NCBI RefSeq assembly: GCF_013365535.1
Contig: NZ_CP053590.1
Span: forward strand, 1,416,501-1,480,500
Direction: 5' to 3'
Origin: Aquimarina sp. TRL1
GTDB taxonomy: Bacteria > Bacteroidota > Bacteroidia > Flavobacteriales > Flavobacteriaceae
DNA: 64,000 nucleotides
Shown here: positions 15,948-24,485 of the stretch, one piece after another
Layout of the letters: each line of letters starts with the position of its first letter
Numbering within the stretch: position 1 is the stretch's first letter
Program-made: the position numbers and the translations under genes
Notes under the pieces: generated by a model
The model's database searches: none
What the model was told of the DNA's origin: nothing
What the model saw: the letters and a program-made list of their open reading frames with translations, nothing else

Positions 15948-16024
15948 TAACAATTCAATAACATTAAAGTGATGCATATTTAATGTTCGAGTAACACCCA
16001 CTTAACAGTTACTATGGTTCTTTG
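15948..16024 (+). promoter_or_regulatory. In-phase 11-bp Pho-box array and -7 box of the TonB receptor gene
   Basis: TAACA occurs at 15948, 15959, 15992 and 16003, all in the same 11-bp register. The two registers between them hold TGATG (15970) and TAATG (15981). Nine bases after the last TAACA comes GTTCTTTG (16017-16024), a -7-like octamer followed by C. No separate -33 element is seen; the repeats occupy that place, as Pho boxes do in other bacteria. Confidence 0.72.
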
Positions 16025-16047
16025 CACCAAATTTCAGAAAACAAAAA

Positions 16048-18816
16048 ATGAAAAAAATCACTACTTTCCTGGCATGCTTATTTGTCGGGATACTTTTTGC
16101 TCAGGAGAAAGGATCAATAAGCGGAATGATTACAGATAAGGAATCCAATGATTCTCCTTTGCCTTTTGCTAATGTTGTACTTAAGGGAACAACGATTGGT
16201 ACTGCAACAGATTTCGATGGAAAGTATACTATTGACAACATCCCTGTTGGAACATATATAGTAGAGTTTAGTTTCACGGGATACGAAACAGTAACAATAC
16301 CAAATGTAGTTGTAGAAGCAGGAAAAAATGTTGTTATTGATACAAAACTAGGTGCTACAGCAGCTGCGTTAGAAGAAGTACTAATCAAAGTAGAAACCAG
16401 TAAGGAAAAGGAAGAAGCCTTACTTTTAGAACAAAAAAATGCTGTAAAGATTGAACAAAAGATCGGAGCACAGGAATTATCGCGAAAAGGAGTTAGTGAT
16501 GCTACTGCAGCAGCTACTAAAATTTCCGGAGTTGCCAAGCAGGAAGGAAGTAATAAAGTATATGTAAGAGGACTTGGTGACAGGTACAATGCGACTACGT
16601 TAAACAACCTTCCTTTACCTTCAAATGACCCTGCAAATAAAAACATTTCTTTGGATCTTTTCCCAACAGATGTAATCCAAAACCTAAGTGTAAGCAAGGC
16701 TTTTTCTTATTCGCAAACAGGAGATGCTGCAGGAGCAAATATCAATATAAACAGTAAAGTTCTTCAAGGTAAAGGAGGACTTACTGTAGGGATCTCTAGC
16801 GGTTTTAACTCACAAACCATAGGGGTAGGAGAATTTCAAACTATAGATGGAGCAAATTGGATTGGTTTTGCAGATCATACGACACATCAGGTTACAGACT
16901 TGACTGTATACCCATTTGATGACAACCTGGCTACAAATAAATCAGGAGTTACCCCATTAAATCTGGGAGCATCTGTAAACTGGGGAAAAAAGTATGACGT
17001 TGGAGAAGAAGGATCTTTTTCAGCTTTCCTTGTAGGCTCATTTAGCAGTGGATATACATTTAGAGATGGAATTTCTATAAACTTTAATAATGATGGAACT
17101 TTTGGAAGTAATTATCCTGAGGCAAAAGAGTTTAAATATGCCAGTACTAAAGTAGCAATGGGGAATTTCACCTATAAAATCAATCCTAATAACAAAATTT
17201 CATACAATGCTCTTTTAGTACAATCTAATGATCAAAAAGTGCAAGACTACCTAGGAACAAAACCTGATGTAGCTGATAATGAAAATGAGCTTGCCAGAGT
17301 GGTACAACAAACCCAATCTCAGAATCTATTAGCAGTAAACCAACTATTATCAGAGCACAAACTAGGAGAATCATACGACCTAAACCTTGGAGCATCTTAT
17401 AATATTGTAAAAAACGATGAACCAAACCGAAAGAAAAATATTTTCATCATTAACACAGCTGATGAAACAACATTATTAGCTTCTGGAACCCCTAGAAACA
17501 ATAGTAGATATTATCACAACCTGAAAGAAGATGATATCACAGCAAAGGTATCTTTATCCAGATACTTAGGAAACCGAATTCCTGATGAAAATAAAGGAAA
17601 AGTAACTTTTGACTATACATACAGAAATACGCAACGAGATTTTGAAGCAATCTATTTCGACTACAACTTATCAAAACCTACAGCAGTCGATCCAAACAAT
17701 CTAGAAGCAACGCTTAACCAAGAAGCAATAGACAACAATGTTTTTAGATTCACTACAGGATTCGGATCAGGAGACAATGCATTAGATCCATTTACTTACA
17801 ATGGAGGCAAAACCATCCAATCTGCATCCATAGGATTAGATTACAAAATCAGTGACCGTTTCTTTGTAAATATCGGAGGTAAATTCGAAGATATAAAAAT
17901 GGAAGTAGAATGGTTAACAAACCTAACCAACTCTAATGATGAAAACGGAGGACCATTACATATTGATAATACTTATGTCCTTCCATCTTTGAACCTAAAA
18001 TACAACGTATCTGAAAAACACATCCTTCGACTAGCTGCCAGTCAGACATATACGTATCCACAATTTAAAGAAGTAGCTCCTTTCGTATATGAAGGAATTG
18101 ATTATCTGGAGTCAGGGAACCCAGACTTAAAACCTTCGGACAACTATAATATTGATCTAAAATGGGAAACATACCCTAAAAAAGACGAACTTATATCTGC
18201 CACTATCTTTGGAAAACAAATCAATGAAGCAATCAACAGAATCGAGCGTATCTCTGCTGCAGACAGAAACTTTACTTATGCAAACCTTGGAGATGCTACC
18301 ATCGCAGGGGTAGAAGTAGAAATAAAGAAAAACTTATACACCCTGGAAGACGACACATCTGAAAAAGTGCAAAAGGTAACTTTTGGTGCCAATGCAACTT
18401 ATATGTACACAAACCTAAAGTTCAAGGATGCTGAAGAACTTCAGGAACAAGGGATCTCTGTTACAGAAGAGGAATCTGAATTAGAAGGTGCTGCTCCACT
18501 ATTGATTAACAGTGATATTTCTTACAGACACATTGTAGACAAAAAAGAATTTTTAGCAACTCTTGTTTTCTCTTATCAAGCAGACAAGGTATATGGTATT
18601 GGTTCTAACTTTAATAACAATACGGTTCAAAAATCATTTGCTAACCTCGATCTTATTTTAGAAAGAAAGTTTAACGAGCGATTAGGTATTAAGCTTAAAG
18701 CAACCAATCTTTTAGACAACAAAATAGAACAGGTTAGAGACGTTCCACAAGAACTTGTTATGAGATCATACAATAGAGGGATTAACTTCTCTTTGGGAAT
18801 GAGTTATAAATTCTAA
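16048..18816 (+). CDS. TonB-dependent outer-membrane receptor with CarboxypepD_reg-like N-domain
   Basis: A 922-residue receptor: signal peptide (1-18, ending FAQ), a carboxypeptidase-regulatory-like beta-sandwich (about 22-110, GSISGMITDKESNDSPLPF onward), a plug domain (about 135-260, with KISGVAKQEGSNKVYVRGLG and LPLPSNDP), and a 22-strand barrel ending in MSYKF with a terminal aromatic. It imports a ligand across the outer membrane with TonB/ExbBD energy. There is no SusD partner; instead a beta-helix lipoprotein gene follows. The 11-bp TAACA array in its promoter and the phosphate genes next door suggest phosphate or an organophosphate as cargo; this is inference. Confidence 0.9.
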   Translation: MKKITTFLACLFVGILFAQEKGSISGMITDKESNDSPLPFANVVLKGTTIGTATDFDGKYTIDNIPVGTYIVEFSFTGYETVTIPNVVVEAGKNVVIDTKLGATAAALEEVLIKVETSKEKEEALLLEQKNAVKIEQKIGAQELSRKGVSDATAAATKISGVAKQEGSNKVYVRGLGDRYNATTLNNLPLPSNDPANKNISLDLFPTDVIQNLSVSKAFSYSQTGDAAGANININSKVLQGKGGLTVGISSGFNSQTIGVGEFQTIDGANWIGFADHTTHQVTDLTVYPFDDNLATNKSGVTPLNLGASVNWGKKYDVGEEGSFSAFLVGSFSSGYTFRDGISINFNNDGTFGSNYPEAKEFKYASTKVAMGNFTYKINPNNKISYNALLVQSNDQKVQDYLGTKPDVADNENELARVVQQTQSQNLLAVNQLLSEHKLGESYDLNLGASYNIVKNDEPNRKKNIFIINTADETTLLASGTPRNNSRYYHNLKEDDITAKVSLSRYLGNRIPDENKGKVTFDYTYRNTQRDFEAIYFDYNLSKPTAVDPNNLEATLNQEAIDNNVFRFTTGFGSGDNALDPFTYNGGKTIQSASIGLDYKISDRFFVNIGGKFEDIKMEVEWLTNLTNSNDENGGPLHIDNTYVLPSLNLKYNVSEKHILRLAASQTYTYPQFKEVAPFVYEGIDYLESGNPDLKPSDNYNIDLKWETYPKKDELISATIFGKQINEAINRIERISAADRNFTYANLGDATIAGVEVEIKKNLYTLEDDTSEKVQKVTFGANATYMYTNLKFKDAEELQEQGISVTEEESELEGAAPLLINSDISYRHIVDKKEFLATLVFSYQADKVYGIGSNFNNNTVQKSFANLDLILERKFNERLGIKLKATNLLDNKIEQVRDVPQELVMRSYNRGINFSLGMSYKF

Positions 18817-18904
18817 TAACAGAAAGAGAATCAAAAGTTACGACGAATGATTCTGGAACACAGAAAATAACTCCCTCTCTTCATGAGTGTAAAAACATTT
18901 TCGA

Positions 18905-18941
18905 CAATAGCCTTTCCTTATCAGAAAGGCTATTGTTTTTT
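18905..18941 (+). terminator. Rho-independent terminator of the TonB receptor gene
   Basis: A perfect 12-bp stem (CAATAGCCTTTC 18905-18916 with GAAAGGCTATTG 18924-18935), 7-base loop and a following T6 run. It separates the receptor from the lipoprotein gene, which therefore needs its own promoter. Confidence 0.9.
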
Positions 18942-18975
18942 ACTAAAAAACCTCAAACCGAATACGGTGCTCACA

Positions 18976-19061
18976 TAACACTAAATTAATACTAGATAAC
19001 AACTCATAACATTTTTATAATGCCTGCTTTACAATGGATTTAGAACTGATTGAGTTATTTG
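18976..19061 (+). promoter_or_regulatory. Degenerate TAACA repeats and -7 box of the beta-helix lipoprotein gene
   Basis: TAACA at 18976, a TAATA variant at 18987, then TAACA at 18997 and 19007 (periods 11, 10 and 10). GTTATTTG (19054-19061, followed by C) is identical to the porin -7 octamer and supports a start near 19068. The upstream in-frame ATG at 19034 then lies outside the mRNA. The distance from the repeats to the -7 box is longer than for the porin and receptor. Confidence 0.5.
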
Positions 19062-19093
19062 CAGCATCAAAAAAAACTCAAAAAAAGTTATCA

Positions 19094-20305
19094 ATGAAAA
19101 CAATCAAATTCTTATCAATCTGTGCTCTATCTGTATTAGCATTCTCATGTTCTAGTGATGATGATAACAATGGGGGAGGAAACGACAACAAAAAATTTGA
19201 TCTAGAGATCGACGCTCAGGATGATTTTGATGCTCAAGATTTCAAAGGGAACATCAACACAAATATCAAATTAAGTGCCAGCACTGAATATTTACTTACA
19301 GGACCTTTAAAAGTAAAAAGTGGAAATACACTAACAATAGAAGCAGGTACTATCATCAAGGCTAAATCTGGTCGTACTGATGTATTTCTTGCTGTTGAAC
19401 AAGGAGCTAAAATAGAAGCAAAAGGAACTGCTGCTGCTCCAATTCGTTTTACATCTGATGCTTCAAACCCTGCACCTGGTGACTGGGGAGGAATCGTTGT
19501 AGCCGGAAAAACTCCAACAAACAAAGGAGCTACTGCTGAAACTGAAGTTGCTGGATTAAACTACGGAGGAACCGACACAGAAGATAACTCTGGTACACTT
19601 TCTTATGTAATCGCGGAATACACAGGAGCAAAAATTAATGGAGAGCAAGAATTCAACGGAATCTCTCTATATACTATCGGAACTAAAACCACTATCAACA
19701 ACATCGCTGTATTCAACGGAGCTGATGATGGAGTTGAATTCTTCGGAGGAACTGTAAACGTAGAAAACATCTTATGTGTTAATATCAAAGATGATATGTT
19801 TGATTTCACAGAAGGATATACAGGAAAAATAACAAACGCATTCGGAGTAAGAGAAAAAGATTTCAGCGATGCTACTGAAGACCCAAGAGGTATCGAAGGT
19901 GACAGTAACGGATCTAACACTGCTGCTACTCCTGTTTCTAAGCCAACTTTCGAAAACGTAACGATCATCAATTTATCTGCTGATACTGCATTAAAGTCTG
20001 GTGCTGAAATCAGAAGAGGTTCTGAAGTGACTATTAACAACTTATTCTTCGGAACTGTAGGAACTGCTTCTTTCGGAAACAGAATCGATACTAAAGATGA
20101 TAAAGGAGACGGAACTGTAACTATTACTGGTGCTGTACAGCAAGGTAATGTTGGAGAAGATAAAATAGGAGGTACTATCAACGGTACATTCACTACTAAC
20201 GATAACGCAATCACTATCGGAGCTGATAACGTAGTATCTATTGCTAATGGTGTAGGAGCTGATTTCTCTAAGTTCTCTTGGACTAACTACACAGTAAAAA
20301 ACTAA
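19094..20305 (+). CDS. Surface lipoprotein with right-handed beta-helix, partner of the TonB receptor
   Basis: From ATG 19094 the product has 403 residues: a lipoprotein signal ending LAFSC, then SSDDDNN. An acidic stretch right after the lipidated Cys is known in Bacteroidetes as a surface-export signal. Most of the rest (about 50-400) is repetitive, Gly/Asn/Thr-rich beta structure (LTIEAGTIIKAKSG, DWGGIVVAGK, DGVEFFGGTVNVENI) as in right-handed parallel beta-helices. No catalytic motif is recognised. It follows the TonB receptor and has TAACA repeats upstream, so it probably binds or delivers the receptor ligand at the cell surface. Function not established. Confidence 0.85.
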   Translation: MKTIKFLSICALSVLAFSCSSDDDNNGGGNDNKKFDLEIDAQDDFDAQDFKGNINTNIKLSASTEYLLTGPLKVKSGNTLTIEAGTIIKAKSGRTDVFLAVEQGAKIEAKGTAAAPIRFTSDASNPAPGDWGGIVVAGKTPTNKGATAETEVAGLNYGGTDTEDNSGTLSYVIAEYTGAKINGEQEFNGISLYTIGTKTTINNIAVFNGADDGVEFFGGTVNVENILCVNIKDDMFDFTEGYTGKITNAFGVREKDFSDATEDPRGIEGDSNGSNTAATPVSKPTFENVTIINLSADTALKSGAEIRRGSEVTINNLFFGTVGTASFGNRIDTKDDKGDGTVTITGAVQQGNVGEDKIGGTINGTFTTNDNAITIGADNVVSIANGVGADFSKFSWTNYTVKN

Positions 20306-20343
20306 TTGTCTTTATATAATTTATTACAAATTAGGGATTTTAG

Positions 20344-20382
20344 AAATCTCCTTTCGTTACGAAAGGAGATTTTCTTTTTTTG
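20344..20382 (+). terminator. Rho-independent terminator of the beta-helix lipoprotein gene
   Basis: A 12-bp stem (AAATCTCCTTTC 20344-20355 with GAAAGGAGATTT 20361-20372), 5-base loop, then TCTTTTTTT. It closes the phosphate locus; the next gene is on the opposite strand. Confidence 0.88.
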
Positions 20383-20396
20383 ATAGCATACTGGTT

Positions 20397-21803
20397 TTAA
20401 ATCGTAACTTTCTTCCAGTTTCCTTTTTTAAAAATTACAATTCCAATAATTGCGATCAATGCTTCTGCCAGAGAAATAGCAATCAAAACTCCCATCACAC
20501 CCCAATCAAATACCAATGCCATGATATAGGCAAACGGAACCTGAAAAAGCCAAAAACAAAAGAAGTTAATAATCGTAGGTGTTTTGGTATCCCCTGCTCC
20601 GTTAAAAGATTGTATAATCACCATTCCATAAGCATAAAAAACATATCCTATTGCGATCATTCGAAGACTCAATGCTCCACTTGACACCACTAAGGGATCA
20701 TCGCTAAAGATCCTAATAATCATCTCTGCACAAAGCAGGTAAAAAACAGATACCACGAACATAAAAATAGCATTGTATTTTCCCGTTTTCCAAACGGACT
20801 GTTCTGCTCTGTCCGCAGCTCCTGCCCCCAGGTTCTGACCGACTAAAGTCGCAGCAGCATTACTCATTCCCCAAGATGGCATCAAAGTAAACATCAATAC
20901 TCTTACAGCAATTGTATATCCTGCTAATACCTCACTTCCAAACTCTGACATAATACGCATCAATAATACCCAACTAGAAGTCCCAATAATAAATTGCCCT
21001 ATCCCTCCTGCCGAAACCCTTAACAGGTTCATCATTAATTTCAGTCTAAACACTAGGTCAGAAATCTGAATCTTTATCTTACTGGTTCCATAAAATAAGA
21101 TCAGAAACTGACAAATAACCGCACTTCCTCTTCCAATGGTTGTAGCAATCGCAGCTCCTTTTACTCCAAAAGCTGGAACAGGACCAAATCCGAAAATGAA
21201 AACAGGATCTAATAATATGTTCAAAACATTAGAAAAAATCAATACTTTCATCGCTACTGAGGCATCTCCTGCTCCTCTGAAAATAGCATTAATCAGGAAT
21301 AACAGTACCACTGTAATATTACTCCCTAACAGTATCTGAGTATATCCGTACCCTTTCTCTATCAATTCAGCATCCCCTCCCATGACACCTAATATTTCCT
21401 TAGGAAATACAATTCCGATAATACTCAGAATAACCGAAATACCTACCCCTAGTAATATCGCTTGTACGGCCGATTTAGAGGCTTCTTTTACCTTTTTTTC
21501 ACCGATTCTTCTCGCTACTATAGAAGTAACCCCCATACTAACCCCAATAGCAATGGCATATACCAGAGTCATAACAGACTCTGTCAGTCCAACCGCAGCA
21601 ATAGCATCCGCTCCTAAGCTGGAAACAAAATAAGCATCGACTAAAAAGAAAATAGACTCCATCAGCATTTCCAATATCATTGGAACTGACAGCATAAAAA
21701 CGGCTCTGCGAATACTTCCTGTAGTGAACTCTTTTTGTTCACCACGTACTGCAGCCTTAAGAAATAATAATGATTTTTGAAATTTTGAAGTATGATGACC
21801 CAT
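20397..21803 (-). CDS. MATE-family efflux transporter
   Basis: A 468-residue inner-membrane protein with 12 predicted helices in two similar halves (GSIRRAVFMLSVPMILEML near residue 25 and the repeat RVSAGGIGQFIIGTSSWV near 260). It belongs to the multidrug and toxin extrusion group that exports cationic drugs or metabolites with Na+ or H+. The start is the ATG at 21801-21803 rather than the preceding TTG. No regulator lies nearby; the substrate is unknown. Confidence 0.9.
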   Translation of the reverse strand: MGHHTSKFQKSLLFLKAAVRGEQKEFTTGSIRRAVFMLSVPMILEMLMESIFFLVDAYFVSSLGADAIAAVGLTESVMTLVYAIAIGVSMGVTSIVARRIGEKKVKEASKSAVQAILLGVGISVILSIIGIVFPKEILGVMGGDAELIEKGYGYTQILLGSNITVVLLFLINAIFRGAGDASVAMKVLIFSNVLNILLDPVFIFGFGPVPAFGVKGAAIATTIGRGSAVICQFLILFYGTSKIKIQISDLVFRLKLMMNLLRVSAGGIGQFIIGTSSWVLLMRIMSEFGSEVLAGYTIAVRVLMFTLMPSWGMSNAAATLVGQNLGAGAADRAEQSVWKTGKYNAIFMFVVSVFYLLCAEMIIRIFSDDPLVVSSGALSLRMIAIGYVFYAYGMVIIQSFNGAGDTKTPTIINFFCFWLFQVPFAYIMALVFDWGVMGVLIAISLAEALIAIIGIVIFKKGNWKKVTI

Positions 21804-22015
21804 CAAATTAAAGAATTAAATTATAGCGTAATAACAGAATACAACAAACGGTTTCTACCTCAGTAGAAAATCATTTATCAAACACGTCGGAATTAATTCT
21901 TTATAACTTCATAATACGCCAAAAATACAGACTTTATAAGTAAAAACGAAAAATCAGGCAAAAAAACGCATATTTTTCTATTATAATCGATTTTTTTATT
22001 TTTAATTTGTATCTT

Positions 22016-22023
22016 TATATTTG
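22016..22023 (+). promoter_or_regulatory. -7 box of the short T9SS protein gene
   Basis: TAtaTTTG, a perfect Bacteroidetes -7 match, 26 bases before the ATG at 22050. The region 22 to 25 bases further upstream is T-rich but holds no clear TTTG. Confidence 0.5.
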
Positions 22024-22049
22024 ATAACCAGATCACTACTCTTAATCAT

Positions 22050-22400
22050 ATGAAAAAAATCTACTTATTACTAATTTTTACCTGCATCATGGCTCTCTCC
22101 TTTACCCCGGGAGTAAAGGCACAGGCGCCCCATGCTGAAAAAGACCTTGCGGCTGAAATAAGTATACGAGGATTGCGAATTTACCCCAACCCTGCTTCTG
22201 CCAACGAAGGAAAGTTATACATTACTTCTGCCTCTGCCAAAACAAAAACGATTACCATCTTTAATGTTTTAGGAAAAAAAGTGCTTTTTAAAGTACTTGT
22301 TGAAAAAGTACTGGATATTTCTCCACTAAATACTGGAGTATACATTATTCAGGTCAAAGAAGGTGGAAAATCTGTCACAAAAAAACTTATTATTAATTAA
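22050..22400 (+). CDS. Short secreted protein made almost only of a T9SS type A sorting domain
   Basis: A 116-residue protein: signal peptide (1-24, ending VKAQA), a short linker, then a complete type A sorting domain from about residue 42 (LRIYPNPASANEGKLYI, TITIFNVLGKKVLF, LNTGVYIIQVKEGGKSVTKK, ending KLIIN). These domains direct proteins through the type IX secretion system and are normally the C-terminal ~80 residues of far larger proteins. Here there is no cargo. It may be a remnant, or a small cell-surface protein in its own right. It has a good -7 box and its own terminator, so it looks expressed. Confidence 0.88.
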   Translation: MKKIYLLLIFTCIMALSFTPGVKAQAPHAEKDLAAEISIRGLRIYPNPASANEGKLYITSASAKTKTITIFNVLGKKVLFKVLVEKVLDISPLNTGVYIIQVKEGGKSVTKKLIIN

Positions 22401-22417
22401 TTTTAATTAAACTTTAT

Positions 22418-22453
22418 AAAAAAACACTCCTCTTTGTAGGAGTGTTTTTTTTT
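22418..22453 (+). terminator. Rho-independent terminator after the T9SS short protein
   Basis: AAAACACTCCT (22421-22431) pairs with AGGAGTGTTTT (22438-22448) across a 6-base loop, followed by an unbroken T-run to about 22453. Confidence 0.88.
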
Positions 22454-22483
22454 ACCTTTGTTTCATAATAAACACTCCTTTTT

Positions 22484-23461
22484 ATGCTGTCGAAATCCAT
22501 TTTCTCAATTAAAAACAGCCAAGATTTTGAAACGGTAGCATTAAATGTATTTCAACATCAATACACGAACAATAAAATATATCAGCGATTCTGCAATTTA
22601 TTAGGTGTTACAAAAACTTCGGTACGACAAATAACCGACATCCCTTTTATGCCGATTGAGTTTTTCAAACAATATCCTGTTATTGATAACACCCCTTCTA
22701 TCGCAAAAATTTTCACCAGTAGCGGTACCACAGGAACCATAACCAGCAAACATTATGTAGCTGATTTAGCACTATATGAACAAAGTTTCAGAAAAGCATT
22801 TTCTTATTTCTATGGAGACATCACCGATTATACAGTATTAGCATTGCTTCCTTCATATCTGGAAAGAGAAGGCTCCTCTCTGGTATATATGGCTGAACAA
22901 CTGATCAAAGACAGCAAAACAAGTAGCAGTGGTTTTTATCTTCATGATACCGACAAACTGATTAAAACACTACAGCAATGCGAGGGAAGTTCAAAAAAAA
23001 CACTTCTTATTGGTGTATCTTTTGCCTTATTAGATCTTGTAGAAGCTTATCCTTTATCTTTTAAAAATATTATTATTATGGAGACTGGAGGTATGAAAGG
23101 GAGAAGAAAGGAATTGATTAGAGAAGAACTACACCGTATCCTATCAGAAGGGTTTCATGTCCCTTCCATTCATAGTGAGTATGGAATGACCGAATTATTA
23201 TCTCAAGCGTATTCCAAAGGCAATGGAAGCTTTAATTGTCCTCCCTGGATGGATGTAATTATTCGCGATACAGAAGATGCCCTATCCTATATTCCGTATG
23301 GAAAAACAGGCGGGATTAACGTTATCGACCTGGCAAACCTACACTCCTGTTCTTTTATTGCAACTCAGGATCTAGGTAAAAAATATAAAGACGGTAGTTT
23401 CGAGGTATTAGGTCGATTCGATCACAGTGATATCAGGGGTTGTAATCTAATGGTACTATAG
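22484..23461 (+). CDS. LuxE/PaaK-like acyl-protein synthetase (acyltransferase)
   Basis: A 325-residue member of the acyl-adenylate / LuxE superfamily. The phosphate-binding loop FTSSGTTGTITSKH lies near residue 82, followed by LALLPSYLEREGSSLVYM and SEYGMTELLSQAYS (about 231-244), the regions that bind ATP and the acyl group in LuxE. LuxE activates fatty acids and holds them as a thioester; no luciferase genes are near, so the role here is not light emission. Substrate unknown. The next gene starts 1 base after its stop, so the two are co-translated. Confidence 0.85.
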   Translation: MLSKSIFSIKNSQDFETVALNVFQHQYTNNKIYQRFCNLLGVTKTSVRQITDIPFMPIEFFKQYPVIDNTPSIAKIFTSSGTTGTITSKHYVADLALYEQSFRKAFSYFYGDITDYTVLALLPSYLEREGSSLVYMAEQLIKDSKTSSSGFYLHDTDKLIKTLQQCEGSSKKTLLIGVSFALLDLVEAYPLSFKNIIIMETGGMKGRRKELIREELHRILSEGFHVPSIHSEYGMTELLSQAYSKGNGSFNCPPWMDVIIRDTEDALSYIPYGKTGGINVIDLANLHSCSFIATQDLGKKYKDGSFEVLGRFDHSDIRGCNLMVL

Positions 23462-23462
23462 A

Positions 23463-24476
23463 ATGTCTTCGAAAAAAAACAATACGCTCGGTTGCTTTGG
23501 CTATCCTGCAATAGTCTTAATTGCTTTTATCAGCAGTAGTTTTGTATGCTTTTTTATACCTGTCCGCTTATTTACTTTATTTATCTTCTTTTTATTGCTT
23601 TTCTCGTGGCTTACCGGAAAGTATATCGAAAAGAAACCTGCAAAGTATTTCATTCCTAATGTCATCCTATTCGCAGCTATATTTTATTTAAAAAACTTGT
23701 TATTCAGCAGCGATAACATCCATGACTACCAGCCAGAAACTTCAGAAATTGTATCTAAGGAAAAAAAAGTAATTAACGGGGATTCTCTTTTTATCCTGAC
23801 ACATCAAAGAAAGTGGAAAGATAATTACGGAAATAGATTCTCAGGAGATTTCTCTATTAGAGAAAGGGATTATTTTGCTTCTGCCAAAGCGTACGACAAT
23901 CACACTTCGCACTTACAAAAAATGCACTGGGCAAATCTCTATGCATATCTTATAAACACGAATACGCCTCACCTGGATTTAATTCTTCAGGAGTTCGAAC
24001 AAATTCAAAAACAAAAAAAGCTAACGCAATTCGAGTTTGCCGAGATGGTTGTTTCCTTTGTACAAGATATTCCGTATTCTTTCGTTTTTAGCAAACAGTG
24101 CGAATCTCCCGAAAAATACGAAGCATCAATTAGAGATATCTTGCAAAAATGCCAGAAATGTTGCATTGGTAATATACCCTTCGGGATACAACCTCCTACC
24201 TTATTCATGGGCAATCTAAAAGGAGACTGTGACACCCGTACTGTACTTATTTTTGCCATCCTGAACCATTTTGGATACGAGGTAGCCATCTTAAACAGTA
24301 ATTACTACAAACATTCTATCCTGGGACTTCATATTCCTGCCAAAGGAAAATTTAAACCTTATAAAGGGAAACGCTATTACGTATGGGAAACTACCTCAAA
24401 AAATTTCTCAATCGGCGTTCTCCCCAGTAACTTTGCAAACATAAAACACTGGAATATCATCCTGACAAACACATAA
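23463..24476 (+). CDS. Membrane protein with transglutaminase-like cysteine-protease domain
   Basis: A 337-residue protein with three hydrophobic segments at the N-terminus (about 12-33, 35-52, 60-75) and a large C-terminal domain. In that domain GDCDTRTVLIFAILNHFGY (about 257-275) and KHSILGLH (about 284-291) match the Cys-x-x-R and His blocks of transglutaminase-like folds; WETTS may supply the third residue. It may be a protease or amidase facing the periplasm, but the substrate is unknown. It sits between the LuxE-like gene (1-base gap) and a DUF350 gene (9-base gap) as part of one operon. Confidence 0.78.
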   Translation: MSSKKNNTLGCFGYPAIVLIAFISSSFVCFFIPVRLFTLFIFFLLLFSWLTGKYIEKKPAKYFIPNVILFAAIFYLKNLLFSSDNIHDYQPETSEIVSKEKKVINGDSLFILTHQRKWKDNYGNRFSGDFSIRERDYFASAKAYDNHTSHLQKMHWANLYAYLINTNTPHLDLILQEFEQIQKQKKLTQFEFAEMVVSFVQDIPYSFVFSKQCESPEKYEASIRDILQKCQKCCIGNIPFGIQPPTLFMGNLKGDCDTRTVLIFAILNHFGYEVAILNSNYYKHSILGLHIPAKGKFKPYKGKRYYVWETTSKNFSIGVLPSNFANIKHWNIILTNT

Positions 24477-24485
24477 AACTATTAT

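Noticed and set aside
16101..16697. 198-codon open frame antisense to the TonB receptor
   Set aside because: Shadow of a strongly coding plus-strand region; no family pattern, no promoter, Ser/Pro/Val-rich composition as expected from antisense reading.
19034..19093. Upstream in-frame ATG for the beta-helix lipoprotein
   Set aside because: It would bury the lipoprotein signal 20 residues inside and lies upstream of the likely transcription start set by the -7 box at 19054-19061.
19603..20214. 203-codon open frame antisense to the beta-helix lipoprotein
   Set aside because: Antisense reading of a repetitive Gly/Asn/Thr-rich gene; no start context or family similarity.
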